DNA of 64,000 nt from Kutzneria buriramensis (GTDB lineage: Bacteria; Actinomycetota; Actinomycetes; Mycobacteriales; Pseudonocardiaceae). Where the stretch lies: NCBI RefSeq assembly GCF_003387475.1, contig NZ_QUNO01000021.1, positions 124,001-188,000 on the forward strand. Direction: 5' to 3'. Under the pieces are notes generated by a model, which did not search any database, had not been told where the DNA came from, and saw only the letters and a program-made list of their open reading frames with translations. The position numbers and the translations under genes are program-made. Positions within the stretch are counted from its first letter, which is position 1. Every line of letters begins with the position of its first letter. Positions 17,386 through 24,000 of the stretch are shown here, piece after piece.

Positions 17386-17719
17386 CCACGCCGAAGTCGA
17401 TCTTCACCCCGGGCTGGATCTGCGAGCCGGCGGCGATGTTCTGGCTGCACACCTTCCAGTCCCGGTCCAGGATCTGGTGCCGGCCCTTGCCGCTCACGTC
17501 GTGCGAGCTGGTGAAGAAGATCTCGTAGCCGGTCAGCTTCTGGATCGCGTCCTGCGCGTCCTGAAGCCCCGCGCCGACCTCGTTCGGCATCGCCCAGTGG
17601 TGGATCTGGATCACCGGCGACGTCGTCGTGGCGCCGGGTGCCGGCGGCGTGTCGAGTTGATTCGGCGCGCAACTGCCGGCGACCGCCGCGAGCGCGATGC
17701 CGATGACGACCTTGAGCAC
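17360..17719 (-). CDS. secreted lipoprotein with PASTA-like domain
   Basis: A 119-residue protein. A hydrophobic N terminus ends in a lipobox-like AGSC near residue 17, followed by a Pro/Thr linker. The C-terminal domain (VGAGLQDAQDAIQKL, then SGKGRHQILDRDWKVCSQ) resembles single PASTA-like domains found in many small actinomycete lipoproteins. PASTA domains in serine/threonine kinases bind muropeptides; a function for the stand-alone forms is not established. The start is GTG. Confidence 0.7.
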   Translation of the reverse strand: MLKVVIGIALAAVAGSCAPNQLDTPPAPGATTTSPVIQIHHWAMPNEVGAGLQDAQDAIQKLTGYEIFFTSSHDVSGKGRHQILDRDWKVCSQNIAAGSQIQPGVKIDFGVVKLAESCP

Positions 17720-17804
17720 GGCTCAACCTCCCCAGGACGAGTGCTCCCTCGATCCTCTCCGTGACCTCCGTTCGGCGGAATACCCGATCGTGTGAACGTC
17801 ACGC

Positions 17805-18887
17805 TCAGACCGTATGGCCGAGCCGGATATCGGGATTGGTCACGCGCCACAGGTCGGGTCCGATCTGCTCGGATCGCGCCCGAATCCCGTCGACGAGATC
17901 GGAGGGCCATCGGGTGGCGCGGGACCACAGCACGCCGACCAGCGGCACGCCGGAAAGGTTGGCGTCGGACAGATCGGCATCGGTCACGTCGATCAGCGCC
18001 CGCTCCAGGATCGGCGTCGCCCGAGCCAACTCGCCGGCATCGGCCGTCTCGATCGCCGCGGCGAAGGCGCTGTCCCGCGACGCCGCGATCGTCGTCAGGC
18101 GTGCCCTGCCGACAGCGACCCGGAGGAGCCGGGCCAGCAGTGGTGGCGCGGTCCGGAACAGGTGCTTGATGTGCGGCTCGGCCAAGTTGATCTGGCCACC
18201 CGCAAGCGCCCGTCGGATGGCGGCCACGTGAGCCGCGCTGTCGGCGGGAAAGTCACCTGGGCCGCGCCAACCCTGGAGCCGGCCGGCGAACCTGGTCGCG
18301 TGGGCGAGGGACTCGCCGAGCGCCGCGGCGACGGCCAGGCCGGGCACCGCGAGGCCGAGTTCGGCGGCGATGGACGTGGCGGCGGTGAACTCGGTGAGGA
18401 TCCTTTCGGTGGCGTCGGGGTGACGGACGAGGTAGCCACGCAGGCCCGGCCGGAGCTCCCGGGTGAGTCGTTCGCACAGCACCTTGACGGGCTCGAGCGC
18501 CGCCTCCCCGTCGAGGGCTCGATCGAGATCGACGACGTCCGCGGCGTGCGTGACTTCCGTCGCGGTGGCCTCCGCCACGACGACGATCCGGAGGTCGGCG
18601 AGACCGCCGACCGGGAACCACATGCGGGCCGCCAAACGCCACGGCGCCGGTCGGTGTGCGAAATCCAGGGCGTAGTCGAGCAGGAGGCTCGGACCGGTCG
18701 CCGGGCCAGGTCCGACGATCGCGGTCAATCCGGCGTCGAGGTCGAGGACCGTGTCCAAGGCCTCGCCCAGTGTCCGCGCGCGGGACGGCAGGGTGGCGTC
18801 GGCGAGTCCCGCGTCGAGGTCCAACACCTCGTCCAGCGCGTCGAGCAGGTTCTGGTCGGCGGACTCCAGCCGATCGTCGTCATTCAC
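17805..18887 (-). CDS. unknown protein with duplicated LDLDAGL motif and C-terminal pentapeptide-like repeats
   Basis: A 360-residue protein encoded last in the sigma-factor operon; its start overlaps the sigma-factor stop by 8 bases. The N terminus has two copies of ALD-x-VLDLDAGL (near residues 16 and 43). The middle is helical. The C terminus contains DADLSDANLSGVPLVGVLW, like a short pentapeptide repeat. I do not recognise the family. Coupling suggests it acts with, or is controlled by, the sigma factor, possibly as a partner or signal protein (inference). Confidence 0.65.
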   Translation of the reverse strand: MNDDDRLESADQNLLDALDEVLDLDAGLADATLPSRARTLGEALDTVLDLDAGLTAIVGPGPATGPSLLLDYALDFAHRPAPWRLAARMWFPVGGLADLRIVVVAEATATEVTHAADVVDLDRALDGEAALEPVKVLCERLTRELRPGLRGYLVRHPDATERILTEFTAATSIAAELGLAVPGLAVAAALGESLAHATRFAGRLQGWRGPGDFPADSAAHVAAIRRALAGGQINLAEPHIKHLFRTAPPLLARLLRVAVGRARLTTIAASRDSAFAAAIETADAGELARATPILERALIDVTDADLSDANLSGVPLVGVLWSRATRWPSDLVDGIRARSEQIGPDLWRVTNPDIRLGHTV

Positions 18888-19410
18888 CGCTGGGCTCCTT
18901 TCCGCTCAACCAGGTGCTCAATGTTCTCCTCGCCCGCAGGAGGTGCTGCCGCACGGCGTCGCCGGTGAGGCCCAACTCCTCGGCGATCTCCGCCGGCTCG
19001 TAGCCCGCCAGTTTCCAGGCGATGACCTGACGTTGGCGCGGTGACAGCAGATCCATACCGCGGATCAGGTCGTGGCGGAGTTCCCAGCCGGCCACCTCGT
19101 CGCCACGGAGCAGGGGACCGGCCGGCAGCGGATCCACCGGCGATTCCCTGCCGTTGACCCGTAATCGGATGAACTCGCGGCTCGCCACCCGGTGCGCCCA
19201 CGCTTTGGGGTGTTCGATCGAGTGCCACTGCTGGAACGCCTTGGCCATGGTGTCCTGGGCGATGTCGGCGGCCTCCGGCAGAGTGGCGCCGAGCTTGAGC
19301 AGGAAGGCGGCGAGAGGCTTGGTCGTCGCGCGATAGAACCCCGCGAATTCCTCGGCGGTGGTGTCGGGTCCGGCGGAGACCCGGGCCGCCTCGGGATCGT
19401 GGCCGGTCAC
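18880..19410 (-). CDS. ECF-type RNA polymerase sigma factor
   Basis: A 176-residue sigma factor. Region 2 is EFAGFYRATTKPLAAFLLKL through AADIAQDTMAKAFQQW, with the -10 recognition helix near SIEHPKAWAHRVA. Region 4 is LSPRQRQVIAWKLAGYEPAE and AEELGLTGDAVRQHLLRAR. The GTG start overlaps the stop of a 46-residue membrane peptide (GTGA), and its stop overlaps the start of the 360-residue protein. No recognisable anti-sigma factor is nearby unless the small peptide or the 360-residue protein plays that role. Confidence 0.88.
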   Translation of the reverse strand: MTGHDPEAARVSAGPDTTAEEFAGFYRATTKPLAAFLLKLGATLPEAADIAQDTMAKAFQQWHSIEHPKAWAHRVASREFIRLRVNGRESPVDPLPAGPLLRGDEVAGWELRHDLIRGMDLLSPRQRQVIAWKLAGYEPAEIAEELGLTGDAVRQHLLRARRTLSTWLSGKEPSGE

Positions 19411-19547
19411 CAGGTGCCCGCCTCCGGCCCGTCGTTGCTGATCTGCACGGTCAGCCGAAACCTGACGGCCCGCCGGCGGCGGACGCGAACCGTCAGCGCC
19501 GCCGCGCCCAGCAGGGGCCACACCAGATTCACCCAGAGCTCCGTCAT
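19407..19547 (-). CDS. 46-residue membrane peptide coupled to the sigma factor
   Basis: A short ORF starting with ATG. The first 20 residues form one hydrophobic helix (LWVNLVWPLLGAAALTV) followed by a strongly basic cluster (RVRRRRAVRFR) and a short polar tail. Its stop overlaps the sigma-factor GTG by four bases, which argues that it is translated. One helix with a positive inside would place the tail in the cytoplasm, where it could contact the sigma factor. The function is unknown. Confidence 0.5.
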   Translation of the reverse strand: MTELWVNLVWPLLGAAALTVRVRRRRAVRFRLTVQISNDGPEAGTW

Positions 19548-19630
19548 CTCGGCCTCACTGTCGTCGGAACGAGGAACGGGGTTGAGAGGCGCGAAGGGCC
19601 GCCCGCGTGACTGCCTGTCACCCGATCGGC

Positions 19631-20902
19631 CTACCAGGTCACGGGCAGGCTCTTCACGCCGTTCTGGAAATTCGAGCGGAGTCGGACGGGCTCGCCGGCG
19701 GGACGGATCTCGCCGAGGCGGTCCAGCACGGCCGTGAAGACGGCGGTCATCTGGGCGCGGGCCAGCTGCGCGCCGAGGCAGAAGTGCGGGCCGTGGCCGA
19801 AGGTGAGGTGGTCGTTGGGGGTCCGGCCGACGTCGAACCGGTGCGGATCGGGGAACACGCGCGGGTCGCGGTTGGCGGACGAGAACCACACGACCACCTT
19901 GTCGCCGGCGCGAATGTCCACTCCGGACAGTGTGGTGTCGGCGGTGGCGGTGCGGCGGAAGTGCATCACGGGCGTCCACCATCGCAGCATCTCGTCGACG
20001 GCGGTGGGCAGCAGGGACCGATCCGCCAGCAGCCGCCGGTACTCCGCGGGATGGGACATCAGGGCGATCAGGCCGCCGGGGATGCCGTTGCGAAGGGTTT
20101 CGTTGCCGGCCACCGAAAAAAGCCAGAACAGGTTCTCGAACTCCTCGATCGAAACCCGGCCGCCGTCGTCGTCCACGTGCCGCATGAGGTCGCTCATCAC
20201 GTCGTCGCCGGGTTCGGCCCGCTTGTGCTCGCCGAGCGCGGTGGCGTACGCGTACAGGTCGGGCATGCCCTGCCGGGTACGGGGATCGGGCATCCGGCCG
20301 TCGGGACCGGGCTTGGGACGCACGGCCAGCGCCGCCCGCGCCAGATCGGTGACGCCGGCGGCGTCCACGGTGTCGATCACGGCGTACTCGGGGTCCTGGA
20401 AGCCGATCACCCGACTGCTCCAGTCGAACATCAGCCGCCGGTCCCGGTCCGGCACGCCGAACACCTCGGCCAGCGTCAGCAGCGGCAGATCGGCCAGCTG
20501 CCTGGCGAGATCCGCGTGACCGTCCGGCTGCACGGCGGCGACCAGGTCGTCGGCCCATTCGGTGATCCGATCGGTCAACCGGGCGACCGCCCGCGGCGTG
20601 AACGCCCGCGTCAGCAGCCCGCGCAGCCGCGGATGGTCGGGCGGATCCATGTTGAGCATCATCCGCCGCACGTAACGGAGATCCTCCGGTGTCGCGGGGT
20701 CACGGATCTGCGTGCCGCCCAGATTCGACGAGAACAGGCGCGGATTGCGCAGCACCTGGCGCACCTCGGCATGCCGCAGCACGGCCCAGAAGTCCTGCAC
20801 CCGAACGACCGCGGCCCCCTCGCGGAGGTGGTCGAGCAGGTCGTGCGGCACGGCGCGGACGTAGGTCTCGGGATCGTTGATGACGGCGGCGTCCACGGCC
20901 AC
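19631..20902 (-). CDS. cytochrome P450
   Basis: A 423-residue P450. The oxygen-binding I helix is AGNET. The ExxR motif is in DEMLRWW. The heme loop is FGHGPHFCLG with Cys375 as iron ligand. The AGNET and LMSHP context is reminiscent of actinobacterial CYP125/CYP142-like enzymes that hydroxylate sterol side chains, but this assignment is tentative. GTG at 20902 was chosen, with GTG at 20896 possible. It is divergent, 42 bases away, from an alpha/beta hydrolase. No ferredoxin gene is adjacent. Confidence 0.88.
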   Translation of the reverse strand: MAVDAAVINDPETYVRAVPHDLLDHLREGAAVVRVQDFWAVLRHAEVRQVLRNPRLFSSNLGGTQIRDPATPEDLRYVRRMMLNMDPPDHPRLRGLLTRAFTPRAVARLTDRITEWADDLVAAVQPDGHADLARQLADLPLLTLAEVFGVPDRDRRLMFDWSSRVIGFQDPEYAVIDTVDAAGVTDLARAALAVRPKPGPDGRMPDPRTRQGMPDLYAYATALGEHKRAEPGDDVMSDLMRHVDDDGGRVSIEEFENLFWLFSVAGNETLRNGIPGGLIALMSHPAEYRRLLADRSLLPTAVDEMLRWWTPVMHFRRTATADTTLSGVDIRAGDKVVVWFSSANRDPRVFPDPHRFDVGRTPNDHLTFGHGPHFCLGAQLARAQMTAVFTAVLDRLGEIRPAGEPVRLRSNFQNGVKSLPVTW

Positions 20903-20944
20903 GACGCTAGCCCGCCGGGCCGGTGGTGGGGAAAGATCCCATCG

Positions 20945-21676
20945 GTGGACACGCTGAGGGTGCGGACAGGCGGAGCCGGCGGACCGACCGTGGTGCTGTT
21001 GCACGGACTGGGCGCGACCGGCGCGGTGTGGGACGGCCTCACCGAGCGGCTGGACCGCCGCTGGATCGCCCCCGACCTGCCCGGACACGGCGGATCGGGC
21101 CGGCTCAAGCGCTACTCCTTCGGCGCCATGGCCGGCGCGGTCGCCGAGCACCTGCCGGCCGGCGAGCCGGTCACGGTGATCGGGCACTCCCTCGGCGGCG
21201 TGCTCGCGGTCGCCCTGGCCAGCGGCTGGTTCGGCGTGGACGTGCGGCGCGCGGTTGCGGTCGGCGTGAAGGTCGAGTGGACCGACGACGAACTCGCCGG
21301 CGCGACCGCGATGGCCCACCGGCCGGTGAAGATCTTCGGCAGCAAGGAGGAGGCGGCGCAGCGCTACCTCAAGGTGTCCGGCCTCGGCGGCCTGGTGCCC
21401 GCCGACCCGGACGGGCTGGCCAGCACCGGCGACGGCTGGCGCCTGGCGCTGGACCCGGCCACCTTCGCGGTTGGCCGGCCGGACATGCGGGGCCTGCTCG
21501 CCGCGGCCAAGTGCCCGGTGCTGATGGTGACCGGCGAGAACGACCCGATGAGCGCCCCGGAGCAGGTGCGGGCCCTCACCGAGCACGTCGAGGTGCTGCC
21601 GGATCTCGGCCACAACCTGCACGTGGAGGATCCGGTCACGCTCCTGGACGTGATCACTCGCACCGGCGACTGGTAG
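20945..21676 (+). CDS. alpha/beta hydrolase
   Basis: A 243-residue hydrolase. HGLGATGAVWD forms the oxyanion region, GHSLGG the nucleophile elbow with the catalytic serine, GENDPM supplies the acid, and DLGHNLHVED the histidine. The GTG start at 20945 begins VDTLRVRTGG. The LLM flavin oxidoreductase gene follows after 9 bases, so they are probably co-transcribed. The substrate is unknown. Confidence 0.85.
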   Translation: MDTLRVRTGGAGGPTVVLLHGLGATGAVWDGLTERLDRRWIAPDLPGHGGSGRLKRYSFGAMAGAVAEHLPAGEPVTVIGHSLGGVLAVALASGWFGVDVRRAVAVGVKVEWTDDELAGATAMAHRPVKIFGSKEEAAQRYLKVSGLGGLVPADPDGLASTGDGWRLALDPATFAVGRPDMRGLLAAAKCPVLMVTGENDPMSAPEQVRALTEHVEVLPDLGHNLHVEDPVTLLDVITRTGDW

Positions 21677-21685
21677 GAAGGCCAC

Positions 21686-22510
21686 ATGACTGCCCTCGGC
21701 ACCGTGTTCCGACCCCAGTTCCCGCCGGAGATCCTGCGCGGCATGGCCGAAGCCGCCGACGATTCGGCGCTGGATCAGCTGTGGGTGTGGGAGGACTGCT
21801 TCTCGGAGAGCGGTGTCGCCAGCGCGGCGGCGGCGCTGGCGTGGACGGAGCGGGTGAGCGTCGGCATCGGGCTGCTGCCGGTGCCGCTGCGTAACGTCGC
21901 GCTGGCGGCGATGGAGGCGGCGACCCTCCATCGGCTGTTCCCCGATCGGGTGATCCTCGGCGTCGGGCACGGCCTCCAGGTGTGGATGGGCCAGGCCGGG
22001 GCGCGCGTGTCGTCGCCGCTCACGTTGCTGCGGGAGTACCTGGACGCGCTGCGGGCGTTGCTGCGCGGCGAGGAGGTCACCGTCGACGGCACGTACGTGA
22101 AGCTGGACAAGGTCCGCCTCGACTGGCCGCCGCTGAAGCCCGTGCCGGTGTTCGCCGGTGGCATCGGCCCGAAGACGTTGCGGCTCACGGGCGAGGCCGC
22201 CGACGGGACCCTGGCCGTTGCCGACCAGCCCGCCGACGGCGTCCGCCGGATCCGGGAGACCGTCGGCCCCACCCAGCCGATCATCGCCGCGCTCCACGTG
22301 ACCACCGGGCCCGACGCCGCCGAGCGCCTGGCGCGGGCGGTGCCTTCCGGCGTCGGCGTGGCCGGCGACGCCGAGACGGTCGCCGCCGCCGTCCGCACGC
22401 TGGCGGCCGTCGGCGCCGACACGGTTGTGCTGCAACCGACCGGCGACGAACCGGACCCCGTCGGCTTCGTGCGTTTCGTCGCCGACGAGGTCCGGCCGCT
22501 CGTGCCCTAG
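21686..22510 (+). CDS. LLM-class flavin-dependent (probably F420) oxidoreductase
   Basis: A 274-residue luciferase-like TIM-barrel protein. VSVGIGLLPVPLRNVAL and ILGVGHGLQVWMGQAG are typical of the cofactor pocket, and PVPVFAGGIGPKTLRLTGEAADG is the usual C-terminal segment of actinobacterial F420-dependent members. It probably reduces or oxidises a small organic substrate. It follows the hydrolase by 9 bases and ends before a perfect hairpin. Confidence 0.85.
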   Translation: MTALGTVFRPQFPPEILRGMAEAADDSALDQLWVWEDCFSESGVASAAAALAWTERVSVGIGLLPVPLRNVALAAMEAATLHRLFPDRVILGVGHGLQVWMGQAGARVSSPLTLLREYLDALRALLRGEEVTVDGTYVKLDKVRLDWPPLKPVPVFAGGIGPKTLRLTGEAADGTLAVADQPADGVRRIRETVGPTQPIIAALHVTTGPDAAERLARAVPSGVGVAGDAETVAAAVRTLAAVGADTVVLQPTGDEPDPVGFVRFVADEVRPLVP

Positions 22511-22563
22511 CGACCGTCAGCCGGTCACGTGGCCGGTGTGAACCCCGCCTCTTCGGACACCGC

Positions 22564-22620
22564 ATGCAGGGAAGGACGCCTTACCCGCGTTGGACGAGGG
22601 TAAGGCGTCCTTCCCTGCAT
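22564..22620. terminator. perfect 23-bp inverted repeat between convergent genes
   Basis: Two 23-base arms (22564-22586 and 22598-22620; core GGAAGGACGCCTTACCC) pair without mismatch around an 11-base loop. It sits between convergent genes (stops at 22510 and 22630). It probably acts as a bidirectional terminator, though no U tract follows on either strand. The core resembles short palindromes common in Pseudonocardiaceae genomes (recollection, not checked), so it may be a dispersed repeat. Confidence 0.75.
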
Positions 22621-22629
22621 AGTCGGGAG

Positions 22630-23655
22630 CTAGAAGCCGTCGGTCGAGTAGGCGGCGTAGGTGACCGGCGGGGCCTGGTCGACGTCGGCGCACTTCTGCT
22701 GACGGGTCAGCGGCCACTGGGTGAGGTAGCGGACCGGCCGGCCGGTGTCGGCGATGGCGCGGCGGATGCCGTCCGCGGCGGCGCCGTCGTCGAAGTAGGT
22801 CTCGCCGATGATCCACTGCTGGTGGTAGCCCAGCGACGTCATCTTCTGGTCGGCGTCGACGAACTGCTTGTACTCGTCGCCGTTCCAGTCGTCGCCGTAG
22901 AGGTGCAGGTCGAACACGTCGGGCGGGTTCGAGCCGTAGACGGCGGCCAGCTGCGTGGCCCGGTCGGCGATCCACACCGTCATGGAGAAGCCGACGGTGT
23001 CGTCGCGGCCGAAGGCGGCGGTGTAGTCGGACCACAGCCGCTGCGTGTAGGAGCGCAGCACGGACTGGTCGGACATCGGCATGCCCTCGTTGAGCAGGTC
23101 GATGCGGTACGGGATGCCGGCGTCGGCGATCAGCGGGTGCAGATTGGAGATCACGCCCCAGTCCTCGCGGTACGCCGAGGAGTCCATCGCCGACCAGCCG
23201 TGCGGGTCGTCGGCGCCGATGGGCAGGAAGGCGACCTCGATCTCCTGGAACCCGGCGGTCTTCACGGCGGCGAGGAACTCGGTCAGCTGCTGGCGGTCGA
23301 CAGGGGAGAGATCGCCGGAGCTGGAGTCCATGACGGTGCCGGAGTCCGGCCCGTGCTGGTGGAAGATGCCGATGCGCAGCCGGCGCTGGCCGGCGGCGTA
23401 CATCTGGTTCAGCTGCGCGGTGATGGTGTCCCGCGCGGCGTCGAAGCGGTCGATCACGCCGTACGGCTCACGGTCGCAGCCGCCGGTCAGGTCGTAGAAG
23501 TCGTAGTTCGAGCCGCCCGCTTCGAGCGGTCCGGGCGCCGCCGAGGCGGCGGGCGCGCACAGGGGCAGGAGCAGGGCCGCCGCCGCGAGAGGCAGCCACT
23601 TGCGCGGTCGGATCAAGGGAATCCCCTCACCGGTCGGGTTCCGGGCGCGCGGCAT
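22630..23655 (-). CDS. secreted TIM-barrel protein, clan GH-A-like glycoside hydrolase
   Basis: A protein of up to 341 residues with a Sec signal peptide ending near ASAAPG. The mature part starts SNYDFYDLTGGCD. Two glutamates stand where clan GH-A enzymes carry the acid/base and the nucleophile: YRIDLLNEGMP and WIIGETYFDD. The family is not recognised. ATG at 23655 is listed, but TTG at 23616 has a good ribosome site (GAGGGG six bases upstream) and is the likelier start; it would begin LIRPRKWLPL. A LacI-like operator and an upstream promoter support sugar control. Confidence 0.65.
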   Translation of the reverse strand: MPRARNPTGEGIPLIRPRKWLPLAAAALLLPLCAPAASAAPGPLEAGGSNYDFYDLTGGCDREPYGVIDRFDAARDTITAQLNQMYAAGQRRLRIGIFHQHGPDSGTVMDSSSGDLSPVDRQQLTEFLAAVKTAGFQEIEVAFLPIGADDPHGWSAMDSSAYREDWGVISNLHPLIADAGIPYRIDLLNEGMPMSDQSVLRSYTQRLWSDYTAAFGRDDTVGFSMTVWIADRATQLAAVYGSNPPDVFDLHLYGDDWNGDEYKQFVDADQKMTSLGYHQQWIIGETYFDDGAAADGIRRAIADTGRPVRYLTQWPLTRQQKCADVDQAPPVTYAAYSTDGF

Positions 23656-23662
23656 CGCAACA

Positions 23663-23679
23663 GGGAAAGCGCTTACCCC
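23663..23679. promoter_or_regulatory. LacI-family-type operator
   Basis: GGGAAAGCGCTTACCCC is a palindrome centred on AGC|GCT with one mismatch, like operators of LacI-family sugar repressors (for example CebR sites). It lies in the leader of the secreted clan GH-A-like gene, downstream of a plausible promoter, a good position for repression. The cognate regulator is not in the window. Confidence 0.6.
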
Positions 23680-23726
23680 GGAGTGAGATCAATTGCGGCG
23701 GTGAATCGATCTCCAGTGGTCACGGA

Positions 23727-23792
23727 AAGTTGTTGATCTAGCAACTTCATTAGGCCGGTGGAGTGTAGGCATGCCCCGAACGGACTAGTCAA
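23727..23792 (-). promoter_or_regulatory. promoter of the secreted GH gene with a second dyad
   Basis: On the minus strand TTGACT (23792-23787) and TACACT (23767-23762) are separated by 19 bases, slightly long. Just downstream of the expected start is AAGTTG, nine bases, CAACTT (23727-23747), another operator candidate. The region 23656-24000 has no protein gene of normal length. It holds this promoter, the LacI-like site, a 10-bp hairpin with one bulge at 23841-23862, and the ABC-F leader. Confidence 0.45.
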
Positions 23793-23883
23793 GACATTCA
23801 CATTTGACGGGTCGTGACTGTGCGTCGGGTCACAACCCGTCGCCGAAACCCCGGGTTCGGCGAAAACGGCTCGCGCCGGCACG

Positions 23884-23953
23884 TAAACTCGTAGGCGTGA
23901 TCAAGCTGATCTGCTAGGCGGCCGCCGGGCCCGCCGGCCACGAGCCGGCGGGC
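23884..23953 (+). promoter_or_regulatory. ABC-F leader: leaderless hexapeptide ORF plus GC-rich hairpin
   Basis: TAAACT (23884-23889) has the form of a -10 box. A transcript starting 7-8 bases later would begin at GTG 23897, giving the ORF MIKLIC ending in TAG at 23917. Twelve bases after the stop is a perfect 10-bp stem GCCCGCCGGC/GCCGGCGGGC with loop CACGA (23929-23953). The ABC-F coding region starts at 24001. The layout matches ribosome-mediated attenuation known for antibiotic-responsive ABC-F genes; the mechanism here is inferred. Confidence 0.55.
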
Positions 23954-24000
23954 GGACGAGTCCTGCCCGCGATCACCATCCCGATTCCCGGAGCCTTGCC

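Noticed and set aside
19631-22510. Natural-product gene cluster (P450, hydrolase, LLM oxidoreductase, methyltransferases)
   Set aside because: No polyketide synthase, NRPS, terpene synthase, RiPP precursor or other core enzyme is present in the window.
23841-23862. Hairpin CGCCGAA...TTCGGCG as a terminator
   Set aside because: It lies upstream of both promoters in the region and ends no visible gene; it may be incidental.
23673-23882. 69-codon minus-strand frame in the promoter region of the secreted GH gene
   Set aside because: It covers the promoter and operator elements, has no ribosome site and no recognisable sequence.
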